Positions 52,738-61,718 of a stretch of 64,000 bases of DNA are shown piece by piece. The position numbers were made by a program, and so were the translations under genes. The number at the start of each line of letters is the position of its first letter. Within the stretch, counting starts at the first letter, position 1. The notes beneath the pieces were generated by a model, which did no database searches, was not told the DNA's origin, and saw nothing but the letters and a program-made list of their open reading frames with translations. The stretch lies in NCBI RefSeq assembly GCF_004402235.1, contig NZ_SOFS01000019.1, positions 248,001 through 312,000 of the forward strand, given 5' to 3'. This stretch comes from Cryobacterium glucosi. Lineage in GTDB: Bacteria; Actinomycetota; Actinomycetes; Actinomycetales; Microbacteriaceae.

Positions 52738-53250
52738 TTACTTGGCTTCCTCGACGGGAGCCTCGGCAACGACCTCGTCCTCGGCCGGGGCGTCGACGAC
52801 GGCCTCGGTCTCGGCGGGGGCCTCGACGACGACCGGCGCGACGGCAGCAGCTGCAGCGGCGGACGTCTTCGCGGACTTGACCTTCGGGGTGACGGGCTCG
52901 AGGACGAGCTCCATCTGGACCATCGAAGCGTTGTCGCCCTTACGGAAGCCGAGCTTCGTGATGCGGGTGTAGCCGCCCTCGCGCAAGGCGACCTGGGGTG
53001 CGATCTCAGTGAAAAGCTCGTGCACGACGGTCTTGTCGCCGATGGTGGCCAGAACGCGACGACGGGCGTGCAGGTCGCCCTTCTTCGCGAACGTGATCAG
53101 TCGCTCGGCGACCGGACGAAGGCGCTTGGCCCGCGTTTCGGTCGTCTTGATCGACTTGTGGGTGAACAGCGAGGCGGCAAGGTTGGCGAGCATGAGGCGC
53201 TCGTGTGCCGGGCCGCCACCGAGGCGGGCTCCCTTAGTGGGCGTGGGCAT
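52738..53250 (-). CDS. rplQ: 50S ribosomal protein L17
   Basis: The 170-residue product begins [25 protein letters not shown] and includes [26 protein letters not shown] and [19 protein letters not shown], the L17 core (about 1-120). The remaining 50 residues are Ala/Val/Glu-rich ([18 protein letters not shown]), a low-complexity acidic tail typical of actinobacterial L17. Last gene of the alpha operon; 47 bp after rpoA and followed by a strong terminator. Confidence 0.97.
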   Translation of the reverse strand: MPTPTKGARLGGGPAHERLMLANLAASLFTHKSIKTTETRAKRLRPVAERLITFAKKGDLHARRRVLATIGDKTVVHELFTEIAPQVALREGGYTRITKLGFRKGDNASMVQMELVLEPVTPKVKSAKTSAAAAAAVAPVVVEAPAETEAVVDAPAEDEVVAEAPVEEAK

Positions 53251-53297
53251 TAGTAATCTCCAGTATCAAAAGTCAAAAGTCAGTCGGGAGACTGCTT

Positions 53298-54287
53298 TTA
53301 GATGGTTTCTTCGTCGTAGCCGCTGTAGAAGTGGGCGCCGTCGAATCCGGGCACCGAGTCCTTCAGTGACAGGCCAAGCTCGACGAGCTTGTCCTTGACC
53401 TCATCCACCGACTTCTGTCCGAAGTTGCGGATGTTCATCAGCTGGGTCTCCGAGAGGGCGACCAGTTCGCTGACGTTGTTGATGCCTTCACGCTTGAGGC
53501 AGTTGTACGAACGAACCGACAGATCGAGGTCTTCGATCGGGATCGACAGTTCGGTCGACAACACGGCGTCGACCGGCGCGGGGCCGATTTCGATGCCCTC
53601 TGCCGCGGTGTTCAGTTCGCGGGCCAGACCGAACAGCTCGGTCAGGGTGCGACCGGCGGATGCGATGGCGTCGCGAGGCGAGATCGCCGACTTGGTCTCC
53701 ACGTCGACGACGAGGCGGTCGAAGTCGGTACGTTCACCGGCACGGGTCGCCTCGACGCGGTAGGTCACCTTGAGCACGGGCGAGTAGATCGAGTCGACCG
53801 GAATCTGGCCGGCCTCGGAGTACTCGTTGCGGTTCTGGGTGGCCGACACGTAGCCGCGGCCACGCTCGATGGTCAGTTCGAGTTCGAACTTCGCCTTGTC
53901 GTTCAGGGTGGCGATGACCAGTTCGGGGTTGTGCACCTCGACGCCGGCCGGAGCCGAAATGTCGGCGGCGGTGACCTGGCCGGCACCCTGCTTGCGCAGG
54001 TACGCGGTGATCGGCTCGTCGTGCTCGCTCGAGATGACGAGTCCCTTGATGTTCAGGATGATCTCGGTGACGTCTTCCTTGACACCGGGAACCGTGCTGA
54101 ACTCGTGCAGCACGCCGTCGATACGGATGCTGGTGACAGCGGCTCCGGGGATCGAGGAGAGCAGGGTGCGGCGCATGGAGTTGCCGAGGGTGTAACCGAA
54201 GCCAGGCTCGAGCGGCTCAATGATGAACCGGGACCGGAACTCCGAGATGTTCTCCTCGGTGAGCGTGGGGCGCTGTGCGATAAGCAC
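53298..54287 (-). CDS. rpoA: RNA polymerase subunit alpha
   Basis: The 329-residue product has the N-terminal assembly domain ([53 protein letters not shown]) and the C-terminal DNA/activator-binding domain ([38 protein letters not shown]). Complete. The ATG/GTG start at 54287 ([16 protein letters not shown]) is the actinobacterial standard. A strong hairpin and T-rich segment lie in the 174-bp gap between rpsK and this gene, so its expression may be set partly apart from the ribosomal proteins. Confidence 0.98.
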   Translation of the reverse strand: MLIAQRPTLTEENISEFRSRFIIEPLEPGFGYTLGNSMRRTLLSSIPGAAVTSIRIDGVLHEFSTVPGVKEDVTEIILNIKGLVISSEHDEPITAYLRKQGAGQVTAADISAPAGVEVHNPELVIATLNDKAKFELELTIERGRGYVSATQNRNEYSEAGQIPVDSIYSPVLKVTYRVEATRAGERTDFDRLVVDVETKSAISPRDAIASAGRTLTELFGLARELNTAAEGIEIGPAPVDAVLSTELSIPIEDLDLSVRSYNCLKREGINNVSELVALSETQLMNIRNFGQKSVDEVKDKLVELGLSLKDSVPGFDGAHFYSGYDEETI

Positions 54288-54305
54288 TATTGATTCCTTT
54301 CGGCA

Positions 54306-54405
54306 AAGTGTCCGCTATATGACACTTGCGAGGCGAGGTGTTGAGTGTGAAAGAAAAAAGAATCGCGCGGGGCCTGGACCGCTCCGTGAGGAGCAGTCCA
54401 GGCCC
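54306..54405 (-). terminator. Attenuator-like hairpins in the rpsK-rpoA gap
   Basis: On the minus strand GGGCCTGGAC then U then GCTCC, loop TCAC, GGAGC-G-GTCCAGGCCC (54405-54370) form a 16-bp stem. TTCTTTTTTCTTT (about 54360-54345) starts about 9 nt later. A second small hairpin, AAGTGTC/GACACTT (54327-54306), lies just before the rpoA ribosome site. The U tract is not adjacent to the stem, so partial termination or RNA processing is more likely than full termination. Confidence 0.6.
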
Positions 54406-54461
54406 GGCGATCCGCGGCGACCGGGGTCGTCACGAGGACGAACCCGGCCAGTGCGGGTGCT

Positions 54462-54860
54462 TTAGACGCGGCGACGCTTCGGCGGACGGCAACCGTTGTG
54501 AGCCTGGGGCGTCACGTCGTTGATCGAGCCAACCTCGAGGCCGGCGGCCTGAAGGGAGCGGATCGCGGTTTCGCGGCCTGAGCCGGGTCCCTTGACGAAC
54601 ACGTCAACCTTCTTCATACCGTGCTCCTGCGCCTGGCGGGCGGCCGACTCGGCTGCCAGCTGTGCGGCGAACGGGGTCGACTTACGCGAACCCTTGAAGC
54701 CAACTCCACCTGAGGACGCCCAGCTGATGACCGCACCGGTGGTGTCGGTGATCGAGACGATGGTGTTGTTGAACGTGCTCTTGATGTGGGCCTGGCCCAC
54801 GGCGACGTTCTTCTTTTCTTTCTTGCGCGGCTTCCGAACGGCCGACTTGGGTGCTGCCAT
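54462..54860 (-). CDS. rpsK: 30S ribosomal protein S11
   Basis: The 132-residue product ends [19 protein letters not shown] and contains [15 protein letters not shown] and [17 protein letters not shown], the S11 signature. The N-terminus is Lys-rich ([15 protein letters not shown]). Sits between rpsM (44 bp upstream) and rpoA. rpsD (S4), which lies next in this operon in many bacteria, is absent here, as in some other actinobacteria. Confidence 0.98.
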   Translation of the reverse strand: MAAPKSAVRKPRKKEKKNVAVGQAHIKSTFNNTIVSITDTTGAVISWASSGGVGFKGSRKSTPFAAQLAAESAARQAQEHGMKKVDVFVKGPGSGRETAIRSLQAAGLEVGSINDVTPQAHNGCRPPKRRRV

Positions 54861-54904
54861 GAATTTCTCCTGAATCCTAAAGGCGAGACGGGCCAGGCCG
54901 AGGC

Positions 54905-55279
54905 CTAGCGCGCCTTCTTCTTGCCGGCTACGGTGCGCTTCGGGCCCTTGCGGGTGCGAGCGTTGGTCTTGGTGCGCTGGCCGCGGACGGGCAGGCCCTT
55001 GCGGTGGCGGATTCCCTCGTAGCTGCCGATCTCGACCTTGCGGCGGATGTCGGCGGCAACCTCACGGCGGAGGTCACCCTCAACCTTGAAGGTTCCTTCG
55101 ATGTAGTCACGGAGGGCGACGAGCTGCTCGTCGGTCAGGTCCTTGACTCGGATGTTTCCATCGATTTCAGTGTCGGCGAGGGTCTTGAGTGCCCTCGTGC
55201 GGCCAACACCAAAGATGTAAGTCAGTGCAACTTCCACGCGCTTATCGCGGGGAATATCAACGCCGGCTAGACGTGCCAT
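54905..55279 (-). CDS. rpsM: 30S ribosomal protein S13
   Basis: The 124-residue product begins [22 protein letters not shown] and contains [39 protein letters not shown], all S13 features, with a basic C-terminal tail AGKKKAR. AGGAGAAGCC lies just upstream of the ATG at 55279. It follows rpmJ after 160 bp that can fold into a three-way junction. Confidence 0.98.
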   Translation of the reverse strand: MARLAGVDIPRDKRVEVALTYIFGVGRTRALKTLADTEIDGNIRVKDLTDEQLVALRDYIEGTFKVEGDLRREVAADIRRKVEIGSYEGIRHRKGLPVRGQRTKTNARTRKGPKRTVAGKKKAR

Positions 55280-55312
55280 TATGGCTTCTCCTGTATATGA
55301 GTGGAGGTCTGT

Positions 55313-55376
55313 AGCAGTGCCCGTTCATCGGCCTCCAACCGATGGTGTCCCCCCTCGCGGGGTTCCTGGCACTGCT
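55313..55376 (-). ncRNA. Candidate structured leader RNA between rpmJ and rpsM (three-way junction)
   Basis: Read on the minus strand: outer stem AGCAGTGCC (55376-55368) with GGCACTGCT (55321-55313), 9 bp perfect. It encloses two hairpins: CCCC-GCGA-GGGG (55362-55351), closed by a GNRA tetraloop, and CATCGG-TTGGAGG-CCGATG (55344-55326), 6 bp with a 7-nt loop that contains GGAGG. The element ends 34 nt before the rpsM ATG. Position and form suit a ribosomal-protein leader or an RNA processing site. Confidence 0.6.
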
Positions 55377-55439
55377 ATTTTCTGTATTCAGTTGAATCGT
55401 TCACCAGGGTGAGCCTGTCGGGTGACAGACTCCCACCGG

Positions 55440-55553
55440 CTAACCCTGACGCTGCTTGTGACGCGGGTTCTCGCAGATGACCATCACGTTGCCGTTGCGG
55501 CGGATGACCTTGCACTTGTCACAGATCTTTTTGACGCTGGGCTTGACCTTCAT
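55440..55553 (-). CDS. rpmJ: 50S ribosomal protein L36
   Basis: The 37-residue protein reads [20 protein letters not shown], then [17 protein letters not shown]. It has the zinc-binding set Cys11, Cys14, Cys27 and His32 of the C+ form of L36, so it is the zinc-containing variant. Located between infA and rpsM in the standard infA-rpmJ-rpsM-rpsK order, 67 bp after infA. Too short for usual ORF thresholds but unambiguous. Confidence 0.97.
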   Translation of the reverse strand: MKVKPSVKKICDKCKVIRRNGNVMVICENPRHKQRQG

Positions 55554-55620
55554 GGTGTGTCCTTGTATTCGCTGTCTTCGTACCCGCGGAATGCCGCGGG
55601 CCGTTACTTACAGCAACTTC

Positions 55621-55842
55621 TTACTTGTAGCGGTAGACGATCCGGCCGCGAGTCAGATCGTAAGGGCTCAGCTCCACGATCACGCGGTCCTCAGGAAGGA
55701 TGCGGATGTAGTGCTGACGCATCTTGCCCGAAATGTGGGCAAGAACTTTGTGGCCGTTCGTCAACTCAACGCGAAACATCGCATTGGGAAGAGCTTCGAC
55801 TACTGCGCCCTCGATTTCGATGACACCGTCTTTTTTGGCCAT
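55621..55842 (-). CDS. infA: Translation initiation factor IF-1
   Basis: The 73-residue product ([49 protein letters not shown]) is full-length IF-1, an OB-fold protein that occupies the ribosomal A site during initiation. First gene of the alpha operon; adk and map, which usually precede it, are not here. Instead the mannitol locus lies upstream across a 230-bp gap containing a promoter-like sequence. Confidence 0.98.
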   Translation of the reverse strand: MAKKDGVIEIEGAVVEALPNAMFRVELTNGHKVLAHISGKMRQHYIRILPEDRVIVELSPYDLTRGRIVYRYK

Positions 55843-55933
55843 AACTCACTATCACTAGGTATTGATTGCTGGTCGTGCGGGGATATGGTGCTCTAGACAC
55901 GCCGCAGGCGACGGCATCAGACACCAAGGATTT

Positions 55934-55963
55934 ACTCTATGGTATGAAGTTGCCTTTTGGCAA
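55934..55963 (-). promoter_or_regulatory. Candidate infA operon promoter
   Basis: Minus strand TTGCCA (55963-55958), 18 bp, TAGAGT (55939-55934), with predicted start about 85 nt before the infA ATG. The surrounding 60 bp (55925-55990) are distinctly A/T-rich. The motif TTGGCAA/TTGCCAA occurs twice nearby (around 55958 and 55981), so the -35 choice is not certain. Confidence 0.5.
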
Positions 55964-56072
55964 TTCTTCCCTATAATCCCTTGGCAATTGCTGCTGCCGC
56001 CGCCCGTTTCAGTGCGGAATCGTGCTGTTGTGTCGCTTCAGTGCCGATTGTGCTTTTTTGAGCCTGACGGGC

Positions 56073-57224
56073 CTAGAGCGTGCGCTGCACGCCTTCGACG
56101 ACGGTGACGACGTCCGAGAAGAGCGGATGCGTCGCGTCGAGCCCGCAGACATCCGTCACGAAGCCCGCGGCCGTGAGGCTGCGGAGCTTGGCATGGAGTT
56201 CGACGCTCTGCTCGTCGTCCGCCACGTCGAAGCGGAGGGCTGCGCCGACCGCCTCGAGCAGTGCCGTCGGGCGGGTGCCGCGTTCGGCGATCTCCGCGGC
56301 GGGGCCGATGAAGCGTTCGTGCCTGCTGAGCTTGCGGAGCGGCTGGCGTCCGACGCGCTGCACGGTGTCGGGAAGGGCCGGGTTCTTGAACCGAACCAGG
56401 ATCTTCTCGCGATAGGCGCGCTGGGCGGCTTCGTCGAGCCCGTGCTTGGCCACCAGGAGGGCGCTGGTCTCCTCCAGGACGCGCCGGGCGCCGTCAAGCA
56501 CCTCGGGTACCAGGAGGGCGTCCGAGATCTTCGTGACGCCGGCAACGGAGCCGAGGTAGGCGACCGTTGCGTGGCCGGTGTTGACCGTGAACAGCTTGCG
56601 CTCGATGTAGGGCGCGAGGTTGTCGACGAAGGTCGCACCGGGGATCACGGGCACGGCGCCGTTGAAGGCGCCGCGCTCGATGACCCACTCGTAGAAGGCC
56701 TCGACGGTGACGTCGATGCCACTGCCGTCCGCCTGCCCGGGAACGATCCGGTCGACGGCTGTATTGGCGAAGGCGACGCGGGCGTTGACGGCCGCGTGAT
56801 CTCCCTCTGCCACGTGGAGCCAGACCTGTTCCGCGAGCACGTCGGTCGCGTTGATCGCGTTCTCGCACGCCATCACGGCGAGCGGGGGCAGCGACGCGTC
56901 GCGGGCCTCGAGTCCGGCGGCGATGACCGGGGCCACGAAGCGCAGCACGGTCGGGCCGACGGCGGTCGTGACGATGTCGGCCGTCGCGATCTCCTGGATC
57001 AGGGCGGCCTCGTCGGTCGCGCTGTTGATGGCGCGGAAGTTGTCGACCACGCGAGTGGTCGACTCCTCCCCCGCCTCATGCACCGAGTAGGTCGTCGCGG
57101 CCTTGAGGGCGTCGATCAGGGAAGCATTCACATCGGCGAAGACCACCTCGTATCCGGCGTCGTGAAGCAGGAGGCCGACGAATCCGCGACCGATATTGCC
57201 TGCACCGAAGTGAATTGCTTTCAT
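56073..57224 (-). CDS. mtlD: Mannitol-1-phosphate 5-dehydrogenase
   Basis: NAD-dependent oxidation of mannitol 1-phosphate (made by the PTS) to fructose 6-phosphate. The 383-residue product opens [19 protein letters not shown], the Rossmann motif of MtlD, and contains [13 protein letters not shown] and the substrate-site region [18 protein letters not shown]. Complete. ATG at 57224 overlaps the mtlF stop (ATGA). Last gene of the mannitol PTS operon, just upstream of the infA promoter region. Confidence 0.96.
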   Translation of the reverse strand: MKAIHFGAGNIGRGFVGLLLHDAGYEVVFADVNASLIDALKAATTYSVHEAGEESTTRVVDNFRAINSATDEAALIQEIATADIVTTAVGPTVLRFVAPVIAAGLEARDASLPPLAVMACENAINATDVLAEQVWLHVAEGDHAAVNARVAFANTAVDRIVPGQADGSGIDVTVEAFYEWVIERGAFNGAVPVIPGATFVDNLAPYIERKLFTVNTGHATVAYLGSVAGVTKISDALLVPEVLDGARRVLEETSALLVAKHGLDEAAQRAYREKILVRFKNPALPDTVQRVGRQPLRKLSRHERFIGPAAEIAERGTRPTALLEAVGAALRFDVADDEQSVELHAKLRSLTAAGFVTDVCGLDATHPLFSDVVTVVEGVQRTL

Positions 57225-57661
57225 TCTGCGTTGACCTCCTCGAGGAGAGCGTAAATCTCTCCTGCATTTCCTGCATCGATCAGTTTCTGTACTTCGTCCT
57301 CGTCCGAGAAGACGATGGCGATCTTCGAGAGGATCGCGAGGTGCTCGTTGTTGAGCCCCGCGATCCCGACTGCGAACCGGACCGGGTTGCCGTCCCAGTC
57401 GATGGGCGTGTCATAGCGGACGAGGGAGAGCGCCGAATGAAGGATCGACTCCTTCGCCTCGTTCGTGCCGTGCGGGATGGCGAGGAAGTTGCCCATGTAG
57501 GTCGACACACTCGCCTCCCTGTCGAACATCGAATCGACGTACGCCTGGGTCACTGCACCCGCGGCGACCAGCAGTGCGCCGGCCTCCTTGATGGCGTCGT
57601 TCTTCGTGGTGGCCGTTCCCGCGGCCACCACGTTGCCGGGCTCGAGGATCTGATCGGTCAC
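57221..57661 (-). CDS. mtlF: PTS mannitol enzyme IIA
   Basis: Carries phosphate from HPr to enzyme IIB. The 146-residue product contains the phospho-His in [13 protein letters not shown] (His64) and [22 protein letters not shown], features of the fructose/mannitol EIIA family. The start is the GTG at 57661, overlapping the mtlA stop (GTGA) and overlapping mtlD by four bases at its end. The C-terminus ends [10 protein letters not shown]. The longer open frame upstream is a shadow of mtlA. Confidence 0.95.
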   Translation of the reverse strand: MTDQILEPGNVVAAGTATTKNDAIKEAGALLVAAGAVTQAYVDSMFDREASVSTYMGNFLAIPHGTNEAKESILHSALSLVRYDTPIDWDGNPVRFAVGIAGLNNEHLAILSKIAIVFSDEDEVQKLIDAGNAGEIYALLEEVNAE

Positions 57662-59148
57662 AGTGTGGCCTCTGAGTCCGCCTTGCTCTGGAGCAATTCG
57701 ACGACCTCGTCGTACTTCGGGCTGTTCATGAAGTTCGACACCGAAACGTGCACGGATGCCGGTGACTTCTGCTGGGCCCTCGCGGTGAGGTCCTGGTGGG
57801 TGATGACCAGGTCGGCGGTGCCGTCGAGGTTCGCGATGGCCTGGTTGGTCACCGTGATTCCTTCGATACCGGCCTTCTTGATCTTGTTCCGCAGGACGGA
57901 GGCGCCCATGGCGCTTGACCCCATGCCTGCGTCGCACGCGAAGACGATGTTCTTCAGCTGGTGGCCTGCGGCGGCCGCGGTGGCGGCATCCGTGGTGCCC
58001 GCAGCGGCGAGGTTGCCGAGGACGCTCGAGGACTTGCCCTTGAGGGCTTCGGTCTTCGCGACGGCCTCGGTGAGGTCGTTGTCGAGTCCGGCGGCGATGT
58101 CGCGCTTGCGGCTCGCACGGAGGATGACGGACGCGATCAGGAACGACACGGCCGCGGAGCCGATGACCGAGAGGACGACGCCGACGTAGCTGTCCGGTGC
58201 GGTCTGGAGAAGCACGGCGAAGATGCTGCCGGGCGAGGCCGGGGCGCGGAGACCGGTGTGGAACGCGACGTTGATCGCGACGCCGGTCATGCCGCCGCCG
58301 ATGGTGGCGAGGATGAGGATCGGCTTCATCAGGACGTAGGGGAAGTAGATCTCGTGGATTCCACCGAGGAACTGGATGATGATCGCGCCGGGTGCACTGG
58401 CCTTGGCCAGTCCGACCCCGAAGAAGGAGAACGCGAGGAGCAGGCCGAGGCCGGGGCCGGGGTTCGCCTCGATCAGGAAGAGCAGCGACTTGCCGGATTC
58501 AGCAACCTGCTGCACGCCGATCGGGGTGAACACGCCGTGGTTGATGGCGTTGTTCAGGAACAGCACCTTGCCGGGCTCGACGAGGATGCTCGCGAGCGGC
58601 AGCAGGTTGTTGGAGACGAGCCAGTTGACTCCGCCCTCCAGCATGGTGCTGAAGCCGGTCACGACCGGAGCGATTCCGAAGAACGCGCCCAGGGCGAGGA
58701 TGGCGCCGAGGATACCCGAGGAGAAGTTGTCCACGAGCATCTCGAAACCGGGGCGGATCTTGCCCGCCCACAGGCTGTCGAGCTTCTTGAGGAGCCAGGC
58801 GGAGAGCGGGCCGACGATCATCGCACCGATGAACATCGGGATCGCGCTGCCGACGATGACGCCCATCGTGGCGATCGAGGCGATGACGCCACCGCGGACG
58901 CCGTAGACCATCCGGCCACCGGTGTTGGCGATCAGGAGCGGGAGCAGGTACAAGATCATCGGGTCGACCATCTTGGCGACGGTCTCGTTCGGGGTCCAGC
59001 CGGTCGGGATGAAGAACGCGGTGATGAGGCCCCACGCGATAAACGCCGCGATATTGGGCATGATCATGCCGCTGAGGAAGGTGCCGAAGCGCTGCACGTG
59101 GACGCGCGCTCCGCCTCCGCTCTTCGTGTCAGTTGACGTCGTCGTCAT
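57658..59148 (-). CDS. mtlA: PTS mannitol enzyme IICB
   Basis: Mannitol transporter and phosphotransferase. The 496-residue product has the membrane IIC domain (about 20-345; RFGTFLSGMIMPNIAAFIAWG; GGIHEIYFPYVLMKP, with the substrate-binding GGIHEIYFPYV) and a IIB domain with the phospho-Cys in FACDAGMGSSAMGA (Cys405). A linker of about 60 residues, Ala/Lys-rich, joins them. EIIA is separate. ATG at 59148 follows AAAGGCAG; earlier in-frame starts are not conserved. 65 bp after ptsI. Confidence 0.96.
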   Translation of the reverse strand: MTTTSTDTKSGGGARVHVQRFGTFLSGMIMPNIAAFIAWGLITAFFIPTGWTPNETVAKMVDPMILYLLPLLIANTGGRMVYGVRGGVIASIATMGVIVGSAIPMFIGAMIVGPLSAWLLKKLDSLWAGKIRPGFEMLVDNFSSGILGAILALGAFFGIAPVVTGFSTMLEGGVNWLVSNNLLPLASILVEPGKVLFLNNAINHGVFTPIGVQQVAESGKSLLFLIEANPGPGLGLLLAFSFFGVGLAKASAPGAIIIQFLGGIHEIYFPYVLMKPILILATIGGGMTGVAINVAFHTGLRAPASPGSIFAVLLQTAPDSYVGVVLSVIGSAAVSFLIASVILRASRKRDIAAGLDNDLTEAVAKTEALKGKSSSVLGNLAAAGTTDAATAAAAGHQLKNIVFACDAGMGSSAMGASVLRNKIKKAGIEGITVTNQAIANLDGTADLVITHQDLTARAQQKSPASVHVSVSNFMNSPKYDEVVELLQSKADSEATL

Positions 59149-59213
59149 TTCTCTGCCTTTCGTTGTGTGTTCGGGTTGTGATTGCGGGTGAGCGGTGAAA
59201 CGACTCGCACGGA

Positions 59214-60914
59214 CTAGTCCGTGTGAGAGAAGGTGGCGGCGAGCTTCGTCGCCGCGGCGCGAGCGGATGCCGCGCCGTCTGCCGCGAGGGCGACCGCGGC
59301 GAGTTGCCCGGCCTCCTCCGCGCTGAACCGGGCTAGTTCCGCCCGGACGTCGGAGAGTGCCGCAGAGGACATGGACAGGCTCGTGGCCCCCAGTCCGACG
59401 AGCACGACGGCGAGCAGCGGGTCCGCCGCCGCCTCTCCGCACACCCCGACCGGTTTGCCGCTGGAGCGGCCTGCTTGGCCGACCTCTCCGATCAGGCGCA
59501 GGACCGCGGGGTGCCACGGGTTCTGGTAGCCCGCCACGGAACCGAGGAGACGGTCGGCGGCGAGGGTGTACTGGGTGAGGTCGTTGGTGCCGATCGACGC
59601 GAAGTCCGCGTGCTGCAGGATGCGGTCGGCCAGGAGTGCTGCCGAGGGGATCTCGACCATGACGCCGGCCGTCTTGAGCCCGAGCTTGTGGGCGAGTTCC
59701 ACGAAGTAGGTGGTCTCCTCGACCGTTGCGACCATGGGCGCCATCACCCAGACGTCGGCGTCGGTCGCGGCATCCGCTTCGGCGAGCGCGGTCAGCTGTT
59801 CGCGGAGGATGTCTTCGGAGGCGCGCAGGGCCCGGAGGCCGCGGAGGCCGAGTGCGGGGTTCTCCTCCGCTGCGTCGTTGAGGAACGCGAGCGGCTTGTC
59901 GCTTCCGGCGTCGAGCGCACGCACCACGACCTTCTTGCCGGGGAAGGCATGCAGCAGGCGTGCGTACTGTTCCGCCTGCTCGAGGATCGTCGGTGCGTTC
60001 CGGGAGCCGAGGAAGAGGAACTCGGTGCGGAACAGGCCGACACCTTCCGCGCCCAGTTCGACGGCCCTGGCGGCGCCGTCGGCGGAACCGAGGTTCGCGA
60101 GGAGCGGGATCGGGGTACCGTCCCGGAGTCGGCCGGGGCCGGTCGGGGCCTGGGCGCGCAGGGCGCGGGCACGGATGCGGGCTTCGGCCGTTTCGACTTC
60201 GGCCTCCGTCGGGGAGACGGTCACGGTGCCGGCTGCGGCGTCCACGATCACGAGGGTGCCGTCGGCGAGGTCGGTTGCCCCTGTGGCGCCGACGATCGCG
60301 ACAATCGCCTTGTCGCGGGCGAGGATCGCGGTGTGGGAGGTCGGGCCGCCGTCACTCGTGACGAGACCGAGCACGCGGGTGAGGTCGAGCAGCGCGGTGT
60401 CGGCGGGGGCGAGGTCATGGGCGACGAGGATGAACGGTTCTTCCTGCTCCGGCACGCCGGGGGCTGCCCGGCCGCCGAGCTGGGCGATGACCCGCTGGGA
60501 CACGTCGTCGAGGTCTGCCGCACGCTCGGCGAGGTACCCGCCGAGTTCGGTGAGCTGGTCGCGGAAAGTGGAGAAGGCCTCGAACACGGCGCGTTCCGCG
60601 GTCTTGCCGGTCGCGAGCCGTTCGGTGAGGTCGTCGACGAGGGTGGGGTCCTCTGCCATCATGGCCTGGGCTTCGAGGACTTCCTGGGCCGCTCCGCCTG
60701 CGCGTTCGGCGCGGCCTTCGAGGTCGACGGCGACAAAACGCTGCGCGGCCGCGGCTCGGGCGCCTTCGTCCTCCGGGGTGAGTGCGCTGGGGGTGTCGGT
60801 CGGTTCCGGGAGCGGTTCGGGCATCCGCAGCACCCGGCCGATGGCCACGCCCTGGCCGATGCCGGTTCCGGTCAGGTCTGTGCCGGACGTGGCGGATGCC
60901 GTCGCGAGGCTCAT
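59214..60914 (-). CDS. ptsI: PTS enzyme I
   Basis: Phosphoenolpyruvate-protein phosphotransferase, first energy-coupling step for all PTS sugars. The 566-residue product has the phospho-His loop SDGGPTSHTAILARD (His194), the PEP-binding ELGAEGVGLFRTEFLFL, MVATVEETTYFVELAHKLG, FASIGTNDLTQYTLAADR and the C-terminal Cys in KPVGVCGEAAAD. A 40-residue Ala/Thr/Pro-rich extension precedes the HPr-binding region. The ATG at 60914 overlaps the HPr stop. Having ptsI and ptsH within the mannitol operon is notable: other PTS sugars would depend on this locus. Confidence 0.96.
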   Translation of the reverse strand: MSLATASATSGTDLTGTGIGQGVAIGRVLRMPEPLPEPTDTPSALTPEDEGARAAAAQRFVAVDLEGRAERAGGAAQEVLEAQAMMAEDPTLVDDLTERLATGKTAERAVFEAFSTFRDQLTELGGYLAERAADLDDVSQRVIAQLGGRAAPGVPEQEEPFILVAHDLAPADTALLDLTRVLGLVTSDGGPTSHTAILARDKAIVAIVGATGATDLADGTLVIVDAAAGTVTVSPTEAEVETAEARIRARALRAQAPTGPGRLRDGTPIPLLANLGSADGAARAVELGAEGVGLFRTEFLFLGSRNAPTILEQAEQYARLLHAFPGKKVVVRALDAGSDKPLAFLNDAAEENPALGLRGLRALRASEDILREQLTALAEADAATDADVWVMAPMVATVEETTYFVELAHKLGLKTAGVMVEIPSAALLADRILQHADFASIGTNDLTQYTLAADRLLGSVAGYQNPWHPAVLRLIGEVGQAGRSSGKPVGVCGEAAADPLLAVVLVGLGATSLSMSSAALSDVRAELARFSAEEAGQLAAVALAADGAASARAAATKLAATFSHTD

Positions 60915-61219
60915 ACCGCGACCCGCGTTTCGGAGGTCGCCGCGTCCGCGGCAGGCAGGTCGTGGTCGGCGGCGAGCAGGGATACGAGGGTGTCGAGGGT
61001 GGCACTGGCCCCGTCGTCGACGGTCGCGATGGTGACCTCGTCGCCGTTGCCGAGGCCGAGGGAGATCACGGCGAGGATGCTGGCGGCGTTGACCGCCTTG
61101 CCGCCGGTCTTTTCGATGGTGACCTTGACGCCGGAGTCGGCTGCCGCCTTGGTGAAGAGTTTCGCGGGGCGGGCGTGCAGGCCGTTCGCCGAGCCGATTC
61201 GAACTGTGCGTTCAATCAT
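60911..61219 (-). CDS. ptsH: Phosphocarrier protein HPr
   Basis: The 102-residue product has the phospho-His in NGLHARPAKLF (His15) and the regulatory-type serine region NAASILAV (Ser47). Length exceeds the usual 85-90 residues by an acidic/Ala-rich tail (ADHDLPAADAATSET). It overlaps ptsI by four bases (ATGA) and lies 42 bp after a stand-alone EIIB-like gene. HPr kinase is generally absent in actinobacteria, so Ser47 is probably not regulatory here. Confidence 0.95.
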   Translation of the reverse strand: MIERTVRIGSANGLHARPAKLFTKAAADSGVKVTIEKTGGKAVNAASILAVISLGLGNGDEVTIATVDDGASATLDTLVSLLAADHDLPAADAATSETRVAV

Positions 61220-61261
61220 CGGTGGGGTTCCTTCCGGTGGAGAGTGGAGTGCTGTACTGGG

Positions 61262-61564
61262 TCATGCCACGGCTGCGAGCGCCGCGTCGAGTGCTTCGGC
61301 TCCGTCGCGGGCCGTGAAGATCGTGTCGGCCAGGAGAGCGCAGCCCACGCCGTGTTCGGCCGCCTGCGCCCGGATCTCGGGGAATCGTGCGGCCAGGTGC
61401 GGGCCGACGAGCAGGGCGTCGATGCCGTCGAGGGCATCGGGGAGTTCTGTTTCGCTGGCCGCGGCGACCGTGGCGACCAGGCCACGCTCGGAAATGGTCC
61501 GGCGCATCCGCAGCGCGACGAAGGTGCTGGACGCGCCCGCACCACAGATCACAAGAATCCTCAT
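61262..61564 (-). CDS. Stand-alone PTS EIIB-like protein, copy 1
   Basis: The 100-residue product begins MRILVICGAGASSTFVALRM, the phosphocysteine P-loop of lactose/cellobiose-type EIIB domains (Cys8), and includes DALLVGPHLAARFPEIRA and GVGCALLADTIF. There is no matching EIIC nearby for it; the mannitol EIICB carries its own different-type IIB. Roughly half of its residues match the protein encoded at 63650. It may act as a phosphorylation sink or signal to the PRD regulator, or belong to a transporter elsewhere. Start ATG at 61564; the longer frame upstream runs into the control region. Confidence 0.85.
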   Translation of the reverse strand: MRILVICGAGASSTFVALRMRRTISERGLVATVAAASETELPDALDGIDALLVGPHLAARFPEIRAQAAEHGVGCALLADTIFTARDGAEALDAALAAVA

Positions 61565-61631
61565 TGACTCAGCCTTTCGGTGTTTCGACTCTTTCAGTTT
61601 CGTCCGATGGCCTGGCCCCGGCCAGTAGAGC

Positions 61632-61653
61632 TGTTTCCGCACCCCCGGAAACA
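61632..61653. promoter_or_regulatory. Palindrome in the divergent PTS/regulator control region
   Basis: TGTTTCCG (61632-61639), six bases, CGGAAACA (61646-61653): perfect 8-bp arms in the 154-bp gap between the operon start (61564) and the regulator start (61719). Good candidate operator for the PRD regulator or for a LacI-type global repressor; it differs from the B. subtilis MtlR site pattern as I know it. Confidence 0.5.
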
Positions 61654-61718
61654 CGGCGCGGGAATACCGGAGGGGTGCAGCATGATTGACTAGCTACGAC
61701 AATGTGGAGTTTTGTGCG

